Source of the DNA: Thalassotalea_H castellviae
GTDB lineage: Bacteria; Pseudomonadota; Gammaproteobacteria; Enterobacterales; Alteromonadaceae
Direction of reading: 5' to 3'
DNA length: 64,000 nt
NCBI RefSeq assembly: GCF_031846185.1
Contig: NZ_JAVRIF010000012.1
Span: 46,182-110,181, forward strand
Made by a program: the position numbers and the translations under genes. The notes beneath the pieces are model-generated. The model had not been told where the DNA came from and did not search any database. It saw only the letters and a list, made by a program, of their open reading frames with translations. Positions 1 through 8,900 of the stretch are shown here, one piece after another. Position 1 is the stretch's first letter; the number at the start of each line of letters is the position of its first letter.

Positions 1-31
1 ATTGAAACGTTATTATAAGTAATTTCTGACA

Positions 32-469
32 ATGAATGAGCAGTTACATATCGAGAACCAACTGTGTTTCCGATTATATAAACTCAACAAATCTATCACT
101 CGACTTTATGCGCCTTTATTAAAAGAGGCCGGCTTAACCTACCCTCAATATTTGGTGATGTTAGTTTTATGGCAAGATGAACAAGCAAAATCAATTAAAG
201 ATATTGGCGCAATCTTAGAATTAGATTCAGGAACTTTATCCCCGTTATTAAAACGCATGGAAAAATTAGGGTTAATCAAGCGAACCAGAAGTAAGACTGA
301 TGAGCGATCTGTTGCAATTGAATTAACCGCTCACGGGAAAGAAATCAAAAACAAAGCGAAATTTATTCCTGCAAAGTTATTAATGCTGACTGGTTTAACA
401 AAAATAGAACTAAAACAATTACAACAAGATTTAGATGAGTTGTTACACAACACTCAACAGCATCTTTGA
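32..469 (+). CDS. ohrR: OhrR-type MarR family transcriptional regulator
   Basis: A 145-residue MarR-family winged-helix repressor. The N-terminal stretch ENQLCFRLY places a cysteine at residue 12, where OhrR proteins carry the peroxide-sensing cysteine. It is followed by the family signature LTYPQYLVMLVLW and the DNA-recognition region LDSGTLSPLLKRMEKLGLI (about residues 66-84). In the OhrR family, oxidation of this cysteine by organic hydroperoxides releases the operator of the peroxidase gene ohr. That target is not in the window; it may lie just upstream. Length is normal for the family. The OhrR assignment over a generic MarR protein rests on the cysteine and the flanking sequence. Confidence 0.85.
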   Translation: MNEQLHIENQLCFRLYKLNKSITRLYAPLLKEAGLTYPQYLVMLVLWQDEQAKSIKDIGAILELDSGTLSPLLKRMEKLGLIKRTRSKTDERSVAIELTAHGKEIKNKAKFIPAKLLMLTGLTKIELKQLQQDLDELLHNTQQHL

Positions 470-568
470 TTTTGTTTGATTTCATTGGTAACTCGTAAAT
501 TAACGTCGTTACGTTGTGATTTTGCTTTAAAAAACTTCTTTGATGATTTTCATTTAAAATATGTGTAA

Positions 569-748
569 ATGTTTAACGGTTTAATAGTGCTGATTTCAAG
601 TGGCCGTTTCGGCGTTATACAACGGTATTGCTTCACCTATCTCCTTAAAAAGTACCAAGACACTCGAACAATGGCCGCTAAATACCTAAAAATGTCATAC
701 AAAGCTTTTTTATATCGATTAGGAAAATACCAGATAACAGACAGTTAA
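569..748 (+). pseudogene. Orphan Fis-type HTH fragment (C-terminus of an NtrC-like regulator)
   Basis: A 59-codon frame from an ATG at 569 to TAA at 746-748. The second half reads like the last helix-turn-helix of sigma-54 activators: KKYQDTRTMAAKYLKMS followed by YKAFLYRLGKYQI, the HTH_8 (Fis) pattern. The first 20 codons look unrelated to that family and I see no good ribosome binding site. No AAA+ domain is present upstream, where ohrR ends at 469. I read it as the residue of a decayed or rearranged regulator. A free-standing tiny DNA-binding protein is the less likely alternative. The remaining sequence of the 470-887 gap shows nothing else recognisable. Confidence 0.45.
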
Positions 749-887
749 AAATTTATAGATTAGTTCTTACCGCAACATTTATTTTTAGAATGTTTTTGTA
801 TAAAAAACACTCAAGTATTGACCTAAACTTAATTTACTGATCCAGTGCATAGTTTGCCTGGGCTGGTTTACTATGAGGATGATGTCT

Positions 888-1100
888 ATGAGTGCTATTT
901 GGATTAATCACGCAAATCGTATCGCAGAATTTATGAACGCAAATAATGAACTACAAGCCCATTTGTATATGGAGCAATTAATGCTTTTTCCTGTCGATGT
1001 TCAAGATAAGATCATCGAAGATATTAGTCAGTTAACCCATTGTAATCGTGATGGCATTGCCAACATTATCGGTCATTACACCATTTTCGAACTTAAGTGA
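888..1100 (+). CDS. Small hypothetical protein
   Basis: A soluble protein of about 70 residues with no signal peptide or membrane segment, and one cysteine (THCNRDG). In-frame ATGs occur at 873, 879, 882 and 888. I chose 888 because a GAGG motif at 875-878 sits nine bases upstream, and that motif overlaps the earlier candidates. The sequence is mostly helical in character (AEFMNANNELQAHLYMEQL). I do not recognise the family. It is convergent with uvrB; only about 20 bases separate the two stop codons. Confidence 0.6.
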   Translation: MSAIWINHANRIAEFMNANNELQAHLYMEQLMLFPVDVQDKIIEDISQLTHCNRDGIANIIGHYTIFELK

Positions 1101-1118
1101 ATTTACTCAAAGATAAAG

Positions 1119-1147
1119 ATTACGCCGACAATTGTTGTTGGCGTAAT
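1119..1147 (-). terminator. Hairpin at the uvrB 3' end
   Basis: ATTACGCC (1119-1126) pairs with GGCGTAAT (1140-1147) around a 13-base loop. On the minus strand it is followed by CTTTATCTTT. It overlaps the uvrB stop codon and lies just after the convergent small gene, so it could terminate minus-strand transcription. The T-tract is imperfect. Confidence 0.45.
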
Positions 1148-3126
1148 TTATTTATTTCATCGCGTACTGCCGCCGCTTGTTCAAACTCTAAGTTTTGAGC
1201 ATGATCAAACATGGTTTTTTCTAATTGTGCTACTTTCTTATCAATATCAGCGACCGACATGGCCTCATATTTCGCAGCAGGCTCAGCAGCACGATTTTTA
1301 TTGCGAATTAGTGCTTCTTCTGGACGATGACCAACATCCATCACATCATTGATTTTGCGACTAACACCTTTGGGCGTAATATTATGCGTTTCATTGTAAC
1401 TTTGTTGTTTTAAGCGACGCCTTTCTGTTTCATCAATTGCCTTTTTCATTGAGCCAGTGATCCTGTCGGCATATAAAATTGCCCGACCGTTGATATTCCG
1501 GGCAGCACGACCTATGGTTTGAATAAGCGAGCGCTCTGAACGTAAAAAGCCTTCTTTATCTGCGTCTAAAATGGCGACTAATGATACTTCAGGCATATCA
1601 AGACCTTCACGTAATAAATTGATTCCCACTAAGACATCAAAATGGCCTAAGCGAAAGTCTCGTATAATTTCGACACGCTCAACGGTATCAATATCTGAAT
1701 GTAAATATCGTGATTTAATATTATGTTCATCTAAATAATCGGCTAAATCTTCAGACATACGTTTAGTTAATGTTGTTGCTATCACACGCTCACCAATTGC
1801 CACACGCTTATTTATTTCTGACAATAAGTCATCAACTTGCGTGTCAACAGGACGTACTTCAATAATAGGATCTAATAAGCCTGTTGGTCTCACCACCTGT
1901 TCAGCAATTTCTCCAGCAGACTTTTCTAATTCATAATGACTAGGCGTGGCCGACACATATATAGTTTGCGGCGCAAGAGATTCAAATTCTTCAAATTTCA
2001 TCGGCCTATTATCAAGCGCCGAAGGTAATCTAAAACCATATTCAACTAAATTTTCTTTTCGGGATCTATCACCTTTATACATAGCACCAATTTGCGGTAC
2101 TGTGACATGAGATTCATCAATAATCAGTAAACCGTCATCAGGTAAATAATCGAATAATGTAGGCGGTGCTTCACCAGGCTCCCGACCTGATAAATATCGT
2201 GAATAGTTTTCAATACCTGAGCAGTAACCAAGTTCAGTCATCATTTCAATGTCAAACTGGGTACGTTGAACAACACGCTGTTCTTCAACTAATTTATTGA
2301 GTTCTTTTAATTGAGCTGAGCGATCTTTTAATTCTATTTTAATATTTTCAACGGCGGCTAATATTTTCTCACGAGGGGTCGCATAGTGGGTTTTAGGATA
2401 AACAGTCACTCGTGCTAATGTGCGTTCAACCTGCCCTGTTAATGGGTCAAATTGACTAATACGTTCAATTTCTTCGTCAAATAACTCCACACGTAAAGCA
2501 AGTCGGTCTGATTCTGCAGGAAATATATCAATCACATCACCTCGAACGCGATAAGTAGCACGAGCAAAAGCGACATCATTTCGCGTGTACTGTAACTCGG
2601 CTAACCGTCGAAGGATATCACGCTGATTAATAATATCGCCTTGCCTTAAATGCAACATCATTTTTAAATACGAGTCTGGATCACCTAAACCATAAATAGC
2701 TGAAACGGAGGCAATAATAATGACATCTTTACGCTCAAGTAAGGCTTTAGTGGCTGATAGACGCATTTGTTCGATATGCTCATTAATTGACGCATCTTTT
2801 TCGATAAAAGTGTCGGTGGTGGGTACATAAGCTTCAGGTTGATAATAATCATAATAAGAAACAAAATATTCAACGGCATTATCAGGAAAGAACTCTTTCA
2901 TTTCACCATAGAGCTGTGCCGCTAAAGTTTTGTTAGGTGCGAGCATCATGGTCGGACGATTTAGTTTTTCAATCACATTGGCTACGGTAAATGTTTTCCC
3001 TGAGCCAGTTACCCCTAATAAGGTTTGATGAGCTAAACCAGACTCTATACCATCCATAAGTTTATTTATAGCACTCGGTTGGTCACCACTTGGAGTATAG
3101 TCAGACACTAATTTCATGTTTTTCAT
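1120..3126 (-). CDS. uvrB: UvrABC excinuclease subunit B
   Basis: UvrB of nucleotide excision repair: a DNA helicase-like subunit loaded by UvrA that verifies damage and recruits UvrC. The 668 residues match the family length (E. coli 673). Visible are Walker A GVTGSGKT at residues 38-45, the aromatic beta-hairpin YYDYYQPEAY near residue 93 used for damage probing, helicase motifs including IDESHVT and SATPSHYE, motif VI QTIGRAARN, and a C-terminal UVR motif near residues 628-657 (HAQNLEFEQAAAVRDEI) that contacts UvrC. The start overlaps the stop of the upstream MATE gene by four bases (ATGA), implying translational coupling. I saw no CTGT-N8-ACAG LexA box close upstream. Confidence 0.98.
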   Translation of the reverse strand: MKNMKLVSDYTPSGDQPSAINKLMDGIESGLAHQTLLGVTGSGKTFTVANVIEKLNRPTMMLAPNKTLAAQLYGEMKEFFPDNAVEYFVSYYDYYQPEAYVPTTDTFIEKDASINEHIEQMRLSATKALLERKDVIIIASVSAIYGLGDPDSYLKMMLHLRQGDIINQRDILRRLAELQYTRNDVAFARATYRVRGDVIDIFPAESDRLALRVELFDEEIERISQFDPLTGQVERTLARVTVYPKTHYATPREKILAAVENIKIELKDRSAQLKELNKLVEEQRVVQRTQFDIEMMTELGYCSGIENYSRYLSGREPGEAPPTLFDYLPDDGLLIIDESHVTVPQIGAMYKGDRSRKENLVEYGFRLPSALDNRPMKFEEFESLAPQTIYVSATPSHYELEKSAGEIAEQVVRPTGLLDPIIEVRPVDTQVDDLLSEINKRVAIGERVIATTLTKRMSEDLADYLDEHNIKSRYLHSDIDTVERVEIIRDFRLGHFDVLVGINLLREGLDMPEVSLVAILDADKEGFLRSERSLIQTIGRAARNINGRAILYADRITGSMKKAIDETERRRLKQQSYNETHNITPKGVSRKINDVMDVGHRPEEALIRNKNRAAEPAAKYEAMSVADIDKKVAQLEKTMFDHAQNLEFEQAAAVRDEINKLRQQQLSA

Positions 3127-4499
3127 GATGAAGCAACCTTAATATCCATTTCAGTTAATTGAAACTGTTTTGCAAATAAACGATATGAGATCAGCGCCAT
3201 CACCATATTACCGAGAACTCCTCCAATGAAAAAACCATGAATACCGTATAGCTCACTACCTAAATACGCTAATGGTACATAACAAACAAATAATCGAACG
3301 ATACTCAACCATAATGCCACCATAGGTTTATGTAAGGCATTAAAAGATGAGTTAGTTAATATAATAATCCCTTGTAGACCATAACCTAGCGGTAAAATAT
3401 AAATAAATAACGTGATAATATCAGCCACAGATTGCTCTTTCGAAAAAGCATCGGCAATCCAAGGAGCGGTGATCACTAACAAGGCATAGATAAAAACTTG
3501 CCAGATCATGACAAATTTAACCGAAGTTAAGTATCCTTCCTTTACACGTTGCATATTACCCGCCCCTAAGTTTTGACTAATAAATGGCGGTAACGTCATC
3601 GACATTGCTAATACAACTAAACAAGCAATAGACTCTATTCTCGAACCTACACCAAAAGCCGCCACTGCCGACTCTCCATAAGTGGCAGCAATTGCGGTCA
3701 ATACAGCGGCAGCAATTGGCGTTAACATATTTGCCCCTGCAGCAGGTAAGCCTATATGTAAAATCGCTTTACTAGATTGCGCAAACGTTTTAATAAAAAT
3801 CAAAGAAGTGTGAATTAATTGCCGTTTGACACCGACAATATATAAAATAAATCCAGTTCCAACGACCCAAGAAACTAGTGTTGCAATAGCCGCGCCTTTT
3901 ATTCCCATTGCCTCAATAGGACCAAAGCCAAAAATAAAAATAGGATCTAAAATCGCATTGATTATTCCGCCAACCCCCATCACGATACTTGGCGTTTTTG
4001 TATCACCACTTGCGCGTAGGATTGAATTGCCCAGCATGGGACCAATTAAAAATATACTGCCTAAAAACCAAAAGTCGGTATAGTCGCGAATGATAGGTAA
4101 TAAATCTTCACTAGCCCCTAATAAAGTAAATATTTCGTCACTGTATAGATAGCCACTAAACGACAATAAACCAACAACAATAGCCCCTAAAATAAGTGCA
4201 GAAGTACCCGAACACTTTGCAAATTTATGATCACCTTTTCCTAAAGAGCGAGCAATTACCGCTGATGTACCTATGCCTAGCCCGATTGTTAAACTGATAA
4301 CTGTAAACGTAATGGGAAAAGTGAAGCTAATCGCAGCAAGTGGTTGTGTACCGAGTAAACCAACAAAGAAAGTATCAACCAAATTAAATGTCATTAATAA
4401 AATCATGCCGTAAATCATTGGTATCGTCATTTGCTTGAGCGTTTGACCAACCGGATCTACTAATAAATCAATTTGATGGTTATTTTTCTTATTTGTCAT
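3123..4499 (-). CDS. MATE family efflux transporter
   Basis: A 458-residue membrane protein with about twelve hydrophobic segments in two homologous halves, typical of MATE (multidrug and toxic compound extrusion) exporters that use Na+ or H+ gradients. The family signature appears early: IPMIYGMILLMTFNLVDTFF, then GLLGTQPLAAISFTFP and IGTSAVIARSLG. The second half repeats the pattern with GLPAAGANMLTPIAAA. The substrate cannot be told from sequence. It precedes uvrB with a four-base overlap, so the two are probably co-transcribed. The Shine-Dalgarno before this start is weak. Confidence 0.93.
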   Translation of the reverse strand: MTNKKNNHQIDLLVDPVGQTLKQMTIPMIYGMILLMTFNLVDTFFVGLLGTQPLAAISFTFPITFTVISLTIGLGIGTSAVIARSLGKGDHKFAKCSGTSALILGAIVVGLLSFSGYLYSDEIFTLLGASEDLLPIIRDYTDFWFLGSIFLIGPMLGNSILRASGDTKTPSIVMGVGGIINAILDPIFIFGFGPIEAMGIKGAAIATLVSWVVGTGFILYIVGVKRQLIHTSLIFIKTFAQSSKAILHIGLPAAGANMLTPIAAAVLTAIAATYGESAVAAFGVGSRIESIACLVVLAMSMTLPPFISQNLGAGNMQRVKEGYLTSVKFVMIWQVFIYALLVITAPWIADAFSKEQSVADIITLFIYILPLGYGLQGIIILTNSSFNALHKPMVALWLSIVRLFVCYVPLAYLGSELYGIHGFFIGGVLGNMVMALISYRLFAKQFQLTEMDIKVASS

Positions 4500-4853
4500 A
4501 GTCGATATGTAATTTCATGAGTAGCGGTACTAAAGCGAGACTTATTGTAAAAGATACTTAGTAGAGTCGCTATTGAAATATTTAATTTCGTCGCGTGTTG
4601 AGTTTTTAATAGAATAATTCATCTTTATTTTTTATTACTTAAATAAATCTCACACTTATACGTTAAAATAATTCACATAAATTGTGCTTAATTATCGCTT
4701 GAACAAAAAACGTTCACTAATGATTGTTTTATAAACTTAACCTCTTACACCCCATATTTTACGTGGGCTCTACCGAGGCCAATAAAAACTTCCATTTATT
4801 GCGTAATGGCTTGAATAACCCTAAATCACGTTTTATTACACTTTCACTAACAT

Positions 4854-4880
4854 AGTTATCCACAGAAAAAGTGGATAACT
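4854..4880. repeat. Inverted repeat containing DnaA-box sequences
   Basis: AGTTATCCAC (4854-4863) and GTGGATAACT (4871-4880) form a perfect 10-bp inverted repeat around AGAAAAA. The left arm contains a consensus DnaA box, TTATCCACA (4856-4864); the right arm carries TTATCCACT in inverse orientation, one base off. There is no T-tract on either strand, so it does not look like an ordinary terminator. It lies in the roughly 580-bp gap between the MATE gene and tRNA-Asn, which otherwise holds only the tRNA promoter. Confidence 0.6.
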
Positions 4881-5002
4881 AAATAAAAATATTTAATTAC
4901 AATTAATTGAATAAGGAACGAACAACAAGCGGTGTTATTAACAACAGCTTGAACGTAAAATAAGCAAACGAACAATTAAATGATTTTTTTCTAAATTTTG
5001 TG

Positions 5003-5031
5003 TTGACAGCTCGGCTAGGTGCTATTAATAT
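5003..5031 (+). promoter_or_regulatory. Sigma-70 promoter of the tRNA-Asn genes
   Basis: A perfect -35 TTGACA (5003-5008) and a -10 TAATAT (5026-5031) are separated by 17 bases. They are followed by the GC-rich discriminator TCCGCCCCG, typical of stringently controlled stable-RNA promoters. The first tRNA begins about 50 bases downstream. Confidence 0.85.
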
Positions 5032-5080
5032 TCCGCCCCGTTAACGAGTTGCAAACAAATGAATGTTTCAACACTGTTAT

Positions 5081-5156
5081 TCCTCAATAGCTCAGTTGGT
5101 AGAGCAACGGACTGTTAATCCGTTTGTCCCTGGTTCAAGTCCAGGTTGAGGAGCCA
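5081..5156 (+). tRNA. tRNA-Asn (GTT), copy 1
   Basis: A complete 76-base cloverleaf with encoded CCA. Acceptor TCCTCAA pairs with TTGAGGA, the anticodon loop CTGTTAA gives GTT at 5114-5116, and the T arm reads CCTGG-TTCAAGT-CCAGG. It lies directly downstream of the promoter at 5003-5031. Confidence 0.98.
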
Positions 5157-5225
5157 CATTATATAAGTAATGGTTTAACTACGGTTACTTTAACTTCATA
5201 ATAAACAGAAGTTTAAAAAGTTTAT

Positions 5226-5301
5226 TCCTCAATAGCTCAGTTGGTAGAGCAACGGACTGTTAATCCGTTTGTCCCTGGTTCAAGTCCAGGTTGAGGAGCC
5301 A
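5226..5301 (+). tRNA. tRNA-Asn (GTT), copy 2
   Basis: Identical in all 76 bases to the first copy; the anticodon GTT is at 5259-5261. It lies 69 bases after copy 1 without its own obvious promoter, so the two are probably one transcript. A strong terminator follows immediately. Confidence 0.98.
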
Positions 5302-5305
5302 CATT

Positions 5306-5335
5306 AAGGGCGATACATGAGTATCGCCCTTTTTC
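5306..5335 (+). terminator. Rho-independent terminator of the tRNA-Asn operon
   Basis: GGGCGATAC (5308-5316) and GTATCGCCC (5321-5329) pair around ATGA and are followed by TTTTT. The same terminator is repeated after the second tRNA remnant at 5659-5685. Confidence 0.9.
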
Positions 5336-5428
5336 TTTGCTTAAAATTCATTGTCATCATTAATAATAACGAATTCTTACTTTGCGACTTTGATCATTTG
5401 AATTAATTTCTAACCGTTATTTTAATGC

Positions 5429-5493
5429 GCAACGGACTGTACTCTTGATAAAAAACGCGTTTGTCTCTGGTTCAAGTCCAGGTTGAGGAGCCA
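5429..5493 (+). pseudogene. tRNA-Asn 3' remnant, copy 1
   Basis: Sixty-five bases matching tRNA-Asn from the D-arm end (GCAACGGACTGT) to the CCA, but with the 5' third absent and the anticodon loop and its 3' strand replaced by an ACTCTTGATAAAAAACG segment. The T arm and the 3' acceptor strand are intact. The 5' acceptor strand is missing, so it cannot form a tRNA. A terminator hairpin follows at 5498-5531. Such 3' tails are the usual footprint of tRNA-targeted integration or of recombination between tRNA copies. Confidence 0.8.
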
Positions 5494-5497
5494 CATT

Positions 5498-5531
5498 AAA
5501 ACCACGTTTTTAACTAAACGTGGTTTTTTTT
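5498..5531 (+). terminator. Terminator after tRNA remnant 1
   Basis: AAAACCACGTTT (5498-5509) and AAACGTGGTTTT (5516-5527) form a 12-bp stem around TTAACT and are followed by more T residues. It differs from the terminator behind the intact tRNA, so the flank here has another origin. Confidence 0.85.
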
Positions 5532-5587
5532 CGTCTGAACAAAACATAATGAGATCAATACATCAGTTTCTTAAATGCCTTCAATGC

Positions 5588-5652
5588 GCAACGGACTGTA
5601 CTCTTGATAAAAAACGCGTTTGTCTCTGTTTCAAGTCCAGGTTGAGGAGCCA
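5588..5652 (+). pseudogene. tRNA-Asn 3' remnant, copy 2
   Basis: The same 65-base remnant as at 5429-5493, with the identical replacement in the anticodon region and one G-to-T change before the T loop (CTCTGTTTCAAG). The shared block starts at AATGCGC just upstream. Downstream it rejoins the sequence that follows the intact tRNA-Asn copy 2, including its terminator and about 80 further bases. Confidence 0.8.
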
Positions 5653-5658
5653 CATTAA

Positions 5659-5685
5659 GGGCGATACATGAGTATCGCCCTTTTT
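5659..5685 (+). terminator. Duplicate of the tRNA-Asn terminator
   Basis: GGGCGATAC-ATGA-GTATCGCCC followed by TTTTT, a copy of the terminator at 5306-5335. The duplication continues past it (the GAATTCTTACTTTGCGACTT region occurs near 5370 and near 5722). Confidence 0.85.
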
Positions 5686-5742
5686 CTTTGCTTAAAATTC
5701 ATTGCCATCATTAACCATAACGAATTCTTACTTTGCGACTTT

Positions 5743-5795
5743 GATCATTTGAATCATTTGAATCATTTGAATCATTTGAGTCATTTGAATCATTT
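5743..5795 (+). repeat. Nine-base tandem repeat (GAATCATTT)n
   Basis: One partial unit (GATCATTT) and five full 9-base units, one with an A-to-G change (GAGTCATTT). The single-copy sequence GATCATTTGAAT also occurs near 5393, so the array arose by expansion at the end of the duplicated flank. It is non-coding and lies about 150 bases before the protease gene. Confidence 0.85.
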
Positions 5796-5953
5796 TCATG
5801 GTAATAAATCCAAATAGCTTCTTAAGTTTTAATCATTAATTTTAATGTTTAAAACGGATTAACTGTTCTATTATTAACATTCAAGTAAACTGTTCACTAT
5901 TCAAAATTTCACAATTCAAAAAATTGTTTAAATATTTTAAACATGGAGTTTTT

Positions 5954-8900
5954 ATGAAGCGTCTTCTGGCAACCGTCATTTTATCATTGTTACCCTTAAC
6001 CTCTTCAGCCATTGATCTATTCAACTGGGAAGTAGCTAAAGCGGCTAATAAAACCACATCTCAGTTTATGAGCAGTCAAGCTTATAGCAATGCACAAAAC
6101 TTTTCGGTAGATACAAAATTATTAAAAGATCATCAAATCAATGACATTATCACTATTAACCTTACCGAAAATGAAAGTTATCAAGCGAAAATTACAAAGA
6201 TAAAACGTAAACAAAATGGCATTGTCCATATTTTTGCTAAAATAAATCATAAGAAAGAAGCAACCCCTGTTGTGTTAACGCTAGGTAAAAAACAATTCTT
6301 TTTTAGAATTGTTACCAACAACCAAGTTTATGTTGCACAAGGAAGTAATAATCAGGGTAAACTATTAAATGAGCAGAGGCTTACCAAAGCAAATAAAAGT
6401 CATATAAGTGACGTAAAAATCCCCGAAGAAAGCCCTCGTTTTTCAATAAAATCTCCACAAAACCAGCAAGTCAGCCACAATAAAAGTCAAGACTCAATCG
6501 TTTATTCTTCGTTGCCAAACATGATTAAAAATCCGCAGAATAGCGCTGCAATGAACAATAATGACATGGCAACGATTAAAGTATTATTTGTTTATAGTTT
6601 AACTGCAGAGACGCTTTACGATGGTGATGTAACCACCCGATTAAACCATCTTGTTGAAGTCACTAATCAAATATATCTTGATAGTGAAGTGAATATGCAA
6701 ATAGCCATTGCTGACACGTTAGCCGTTGATTACCCGGATGAAATATTATCTGAACAAGCTTTAGATGATATTACTTATCAAAGTCATGAAGCTTTCACTA
6801 ATATCGAAAATATTCGCTATGAAGCTGGCGCGGATATGGTGGCTTTATTACGCCCGAATATGCCCGAAGACACTGTTTGCGGTATAGCATGGGGTAATCG
6901 TGAAGTGAACAATTCGATTGGGTTTATGTATAGCCATACCAGTATCGATTGTGCTGATTACGTCAATGCCCATGAAATGGGACATAACATGGGGCTTGCA
7001 CATTCATTAGCACAAGGAGATACCGGTTATAGTTTTCCGTTTGCGAGGGGGTATCGTGTAGAAGATGTCTTAAATGGTTTTTCAACTGTCATGGCTTATA
7101 GTACGGCAACAGCAGGCAAAGTCTATAAATTTTCCAACCCTAATATCCTTTGTACCGAGATAGCTTGTGGTATTGATAGAAATGATACGGTGAATGGTGC
7201 AGATGCCAGTTATGCACTTAATCAATTGCGTTTTCAGTTGGCCAATATTATGGATACTGAAACTGACCTCACGCTTGCTTCTGACGCTTTAAATAATATA
7301 GAAAGTTCCGGTTTAAAAGCTTGCTTAGAAAACCAGATTAATAATTACGATATTACGTATGCTGGCCAAGTCAGAGATTTATTTTGTAGTTATAGAAACA
7401 TCAGCTCATTATCAGGTTTGGAAAAATTTAGTGGCTTAACGTCAATTTATTTAAATGGAAATAATTTAACTGATATTTCAGTATTATCAACACTGACAAA
7501 ATTAGCTACGTTGAGTTTATCCAATAATAATATTACTCACTTATCTTCATTAGCTTCGTTACTATATTTAAATTATTTAACCGTAAATTATAATCAAATA
7601 ACATCCTTTGATGGCTTAGAAAACTTAAATTATCTCAGTTATTTAAATGCAACAGACAATCAAATTAGTGATATTTCGGCAATCAGTGATCATGTGACCT
7701 TAGAAACCTTATTATTAGAAAACAACCAAATTACTGATATCACTGATATACAAGATCTAGAAAACCTAAGCTGGTTGTCAATCAGTAATAATAAAATCAC
7801 TGATTTACCATCGTTAGCAAATTTGACAAAACTCACCCAGCTATATCTTAATGATAACCAATTATCAAATATCAGTGGGCTCAATGCCTTAAGAGAGATT
7901 CAGCTCTTAGATATCGAAAACAACATGGTTTCGGATTTAACACCGCTTAATGGGTATAGAAATTTACAATCTTTAACACTAAGTCAAAATCCAATCACAA
8001 ATTTAGACTCGATAATATATTTAAATAACTTAACAACGTTGAACGCGACCAATACCAATATTACCGATCTAAGTGCCCTATTTAACTTACATAACACTTG
8101 GTCACAAATAAGATTATTTGGCAGTGATAATCTTTATTGTTGGCAAGTAAACTATGTTGAACAATTTATTCCGTATGAAAATTATCAACAGCCAACCACT
8201 TGTAATACCAACACAGACGACCAAGACATTGATAATGATGGTGTTTCTAACAGTGAAGAGCTCACAAACAATACCAATCCCCTTTATAATACAGCACTGG
8301 CGGGGGAACTTAGTTTTCAAATTGAACAACTGAATTTAAATGAAATCAATCAAACCGTCACGCTTAAAGTGATCCGCTCGTTAGGTGATAAGGGAGACGT
8401 AAAAGTCACGGTGAGATCAGTAGATCAAACGGCAACTGGCGATGACGATTATAAGGCCATAGAACAAATACTGACGCTAAGCGATAAACAATTATTTCAA
8501 ACCTTTACGCTCGATATTTTTGCAGATGAAGCCTATGAAATAAATGAAAGTTTCACCATAGAACTAACCGATCCCGACTCAGCAACTTTAGGCGATAAAT
8601 CAAAGTTAAACGTTACATTAAAAGATAATGGCGGTACCGCGTTAAGTTGGCAAGAAACAAGCAATGCAGTGGATGAAAATTCTGGCAACCTAACGTTAAC
8701 CATTACTCGACCTAATGACGCTCTTGGTGAAATGTCTGTCGATATTAGTGCAATCGACGATACTGCGATTAACGGCACAGATTATGTGTTTGAAGATCAA
8801 ACCATTACTTTTTACTCGGGTGAATATAGTAAAGACGTATCAATTGTTATTATTGATAATGATGAATACCAAGGCGACAAAAGCTTTTCGTTAATGATGA

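Noticed and set aside
3127..3330. LexA-controlled promoter for uvrB
   Set aside because: No CTGT-N8-ACAG sequence is visible close upstream of uvrB within the MATE gene.
4854..4880. Possible replication origin
   Set aside because: Only two DnaA-box sequences, no dnaA, gyrB or recF genes and no AT-rich unwinding repeats beside them.
5483..5671. A 62-codon plus-strand frame
   Set aside because: It runs through two tRNA-Asn remnants and a terminator; its amino acids reflect tRNA sequence and there is no ribosome binding site.
5743..5795. Possible CRISPR array
   Set aside because: Units are 9 bases with no spacers and no cas genes nearby; it is a simple tandem repeat.
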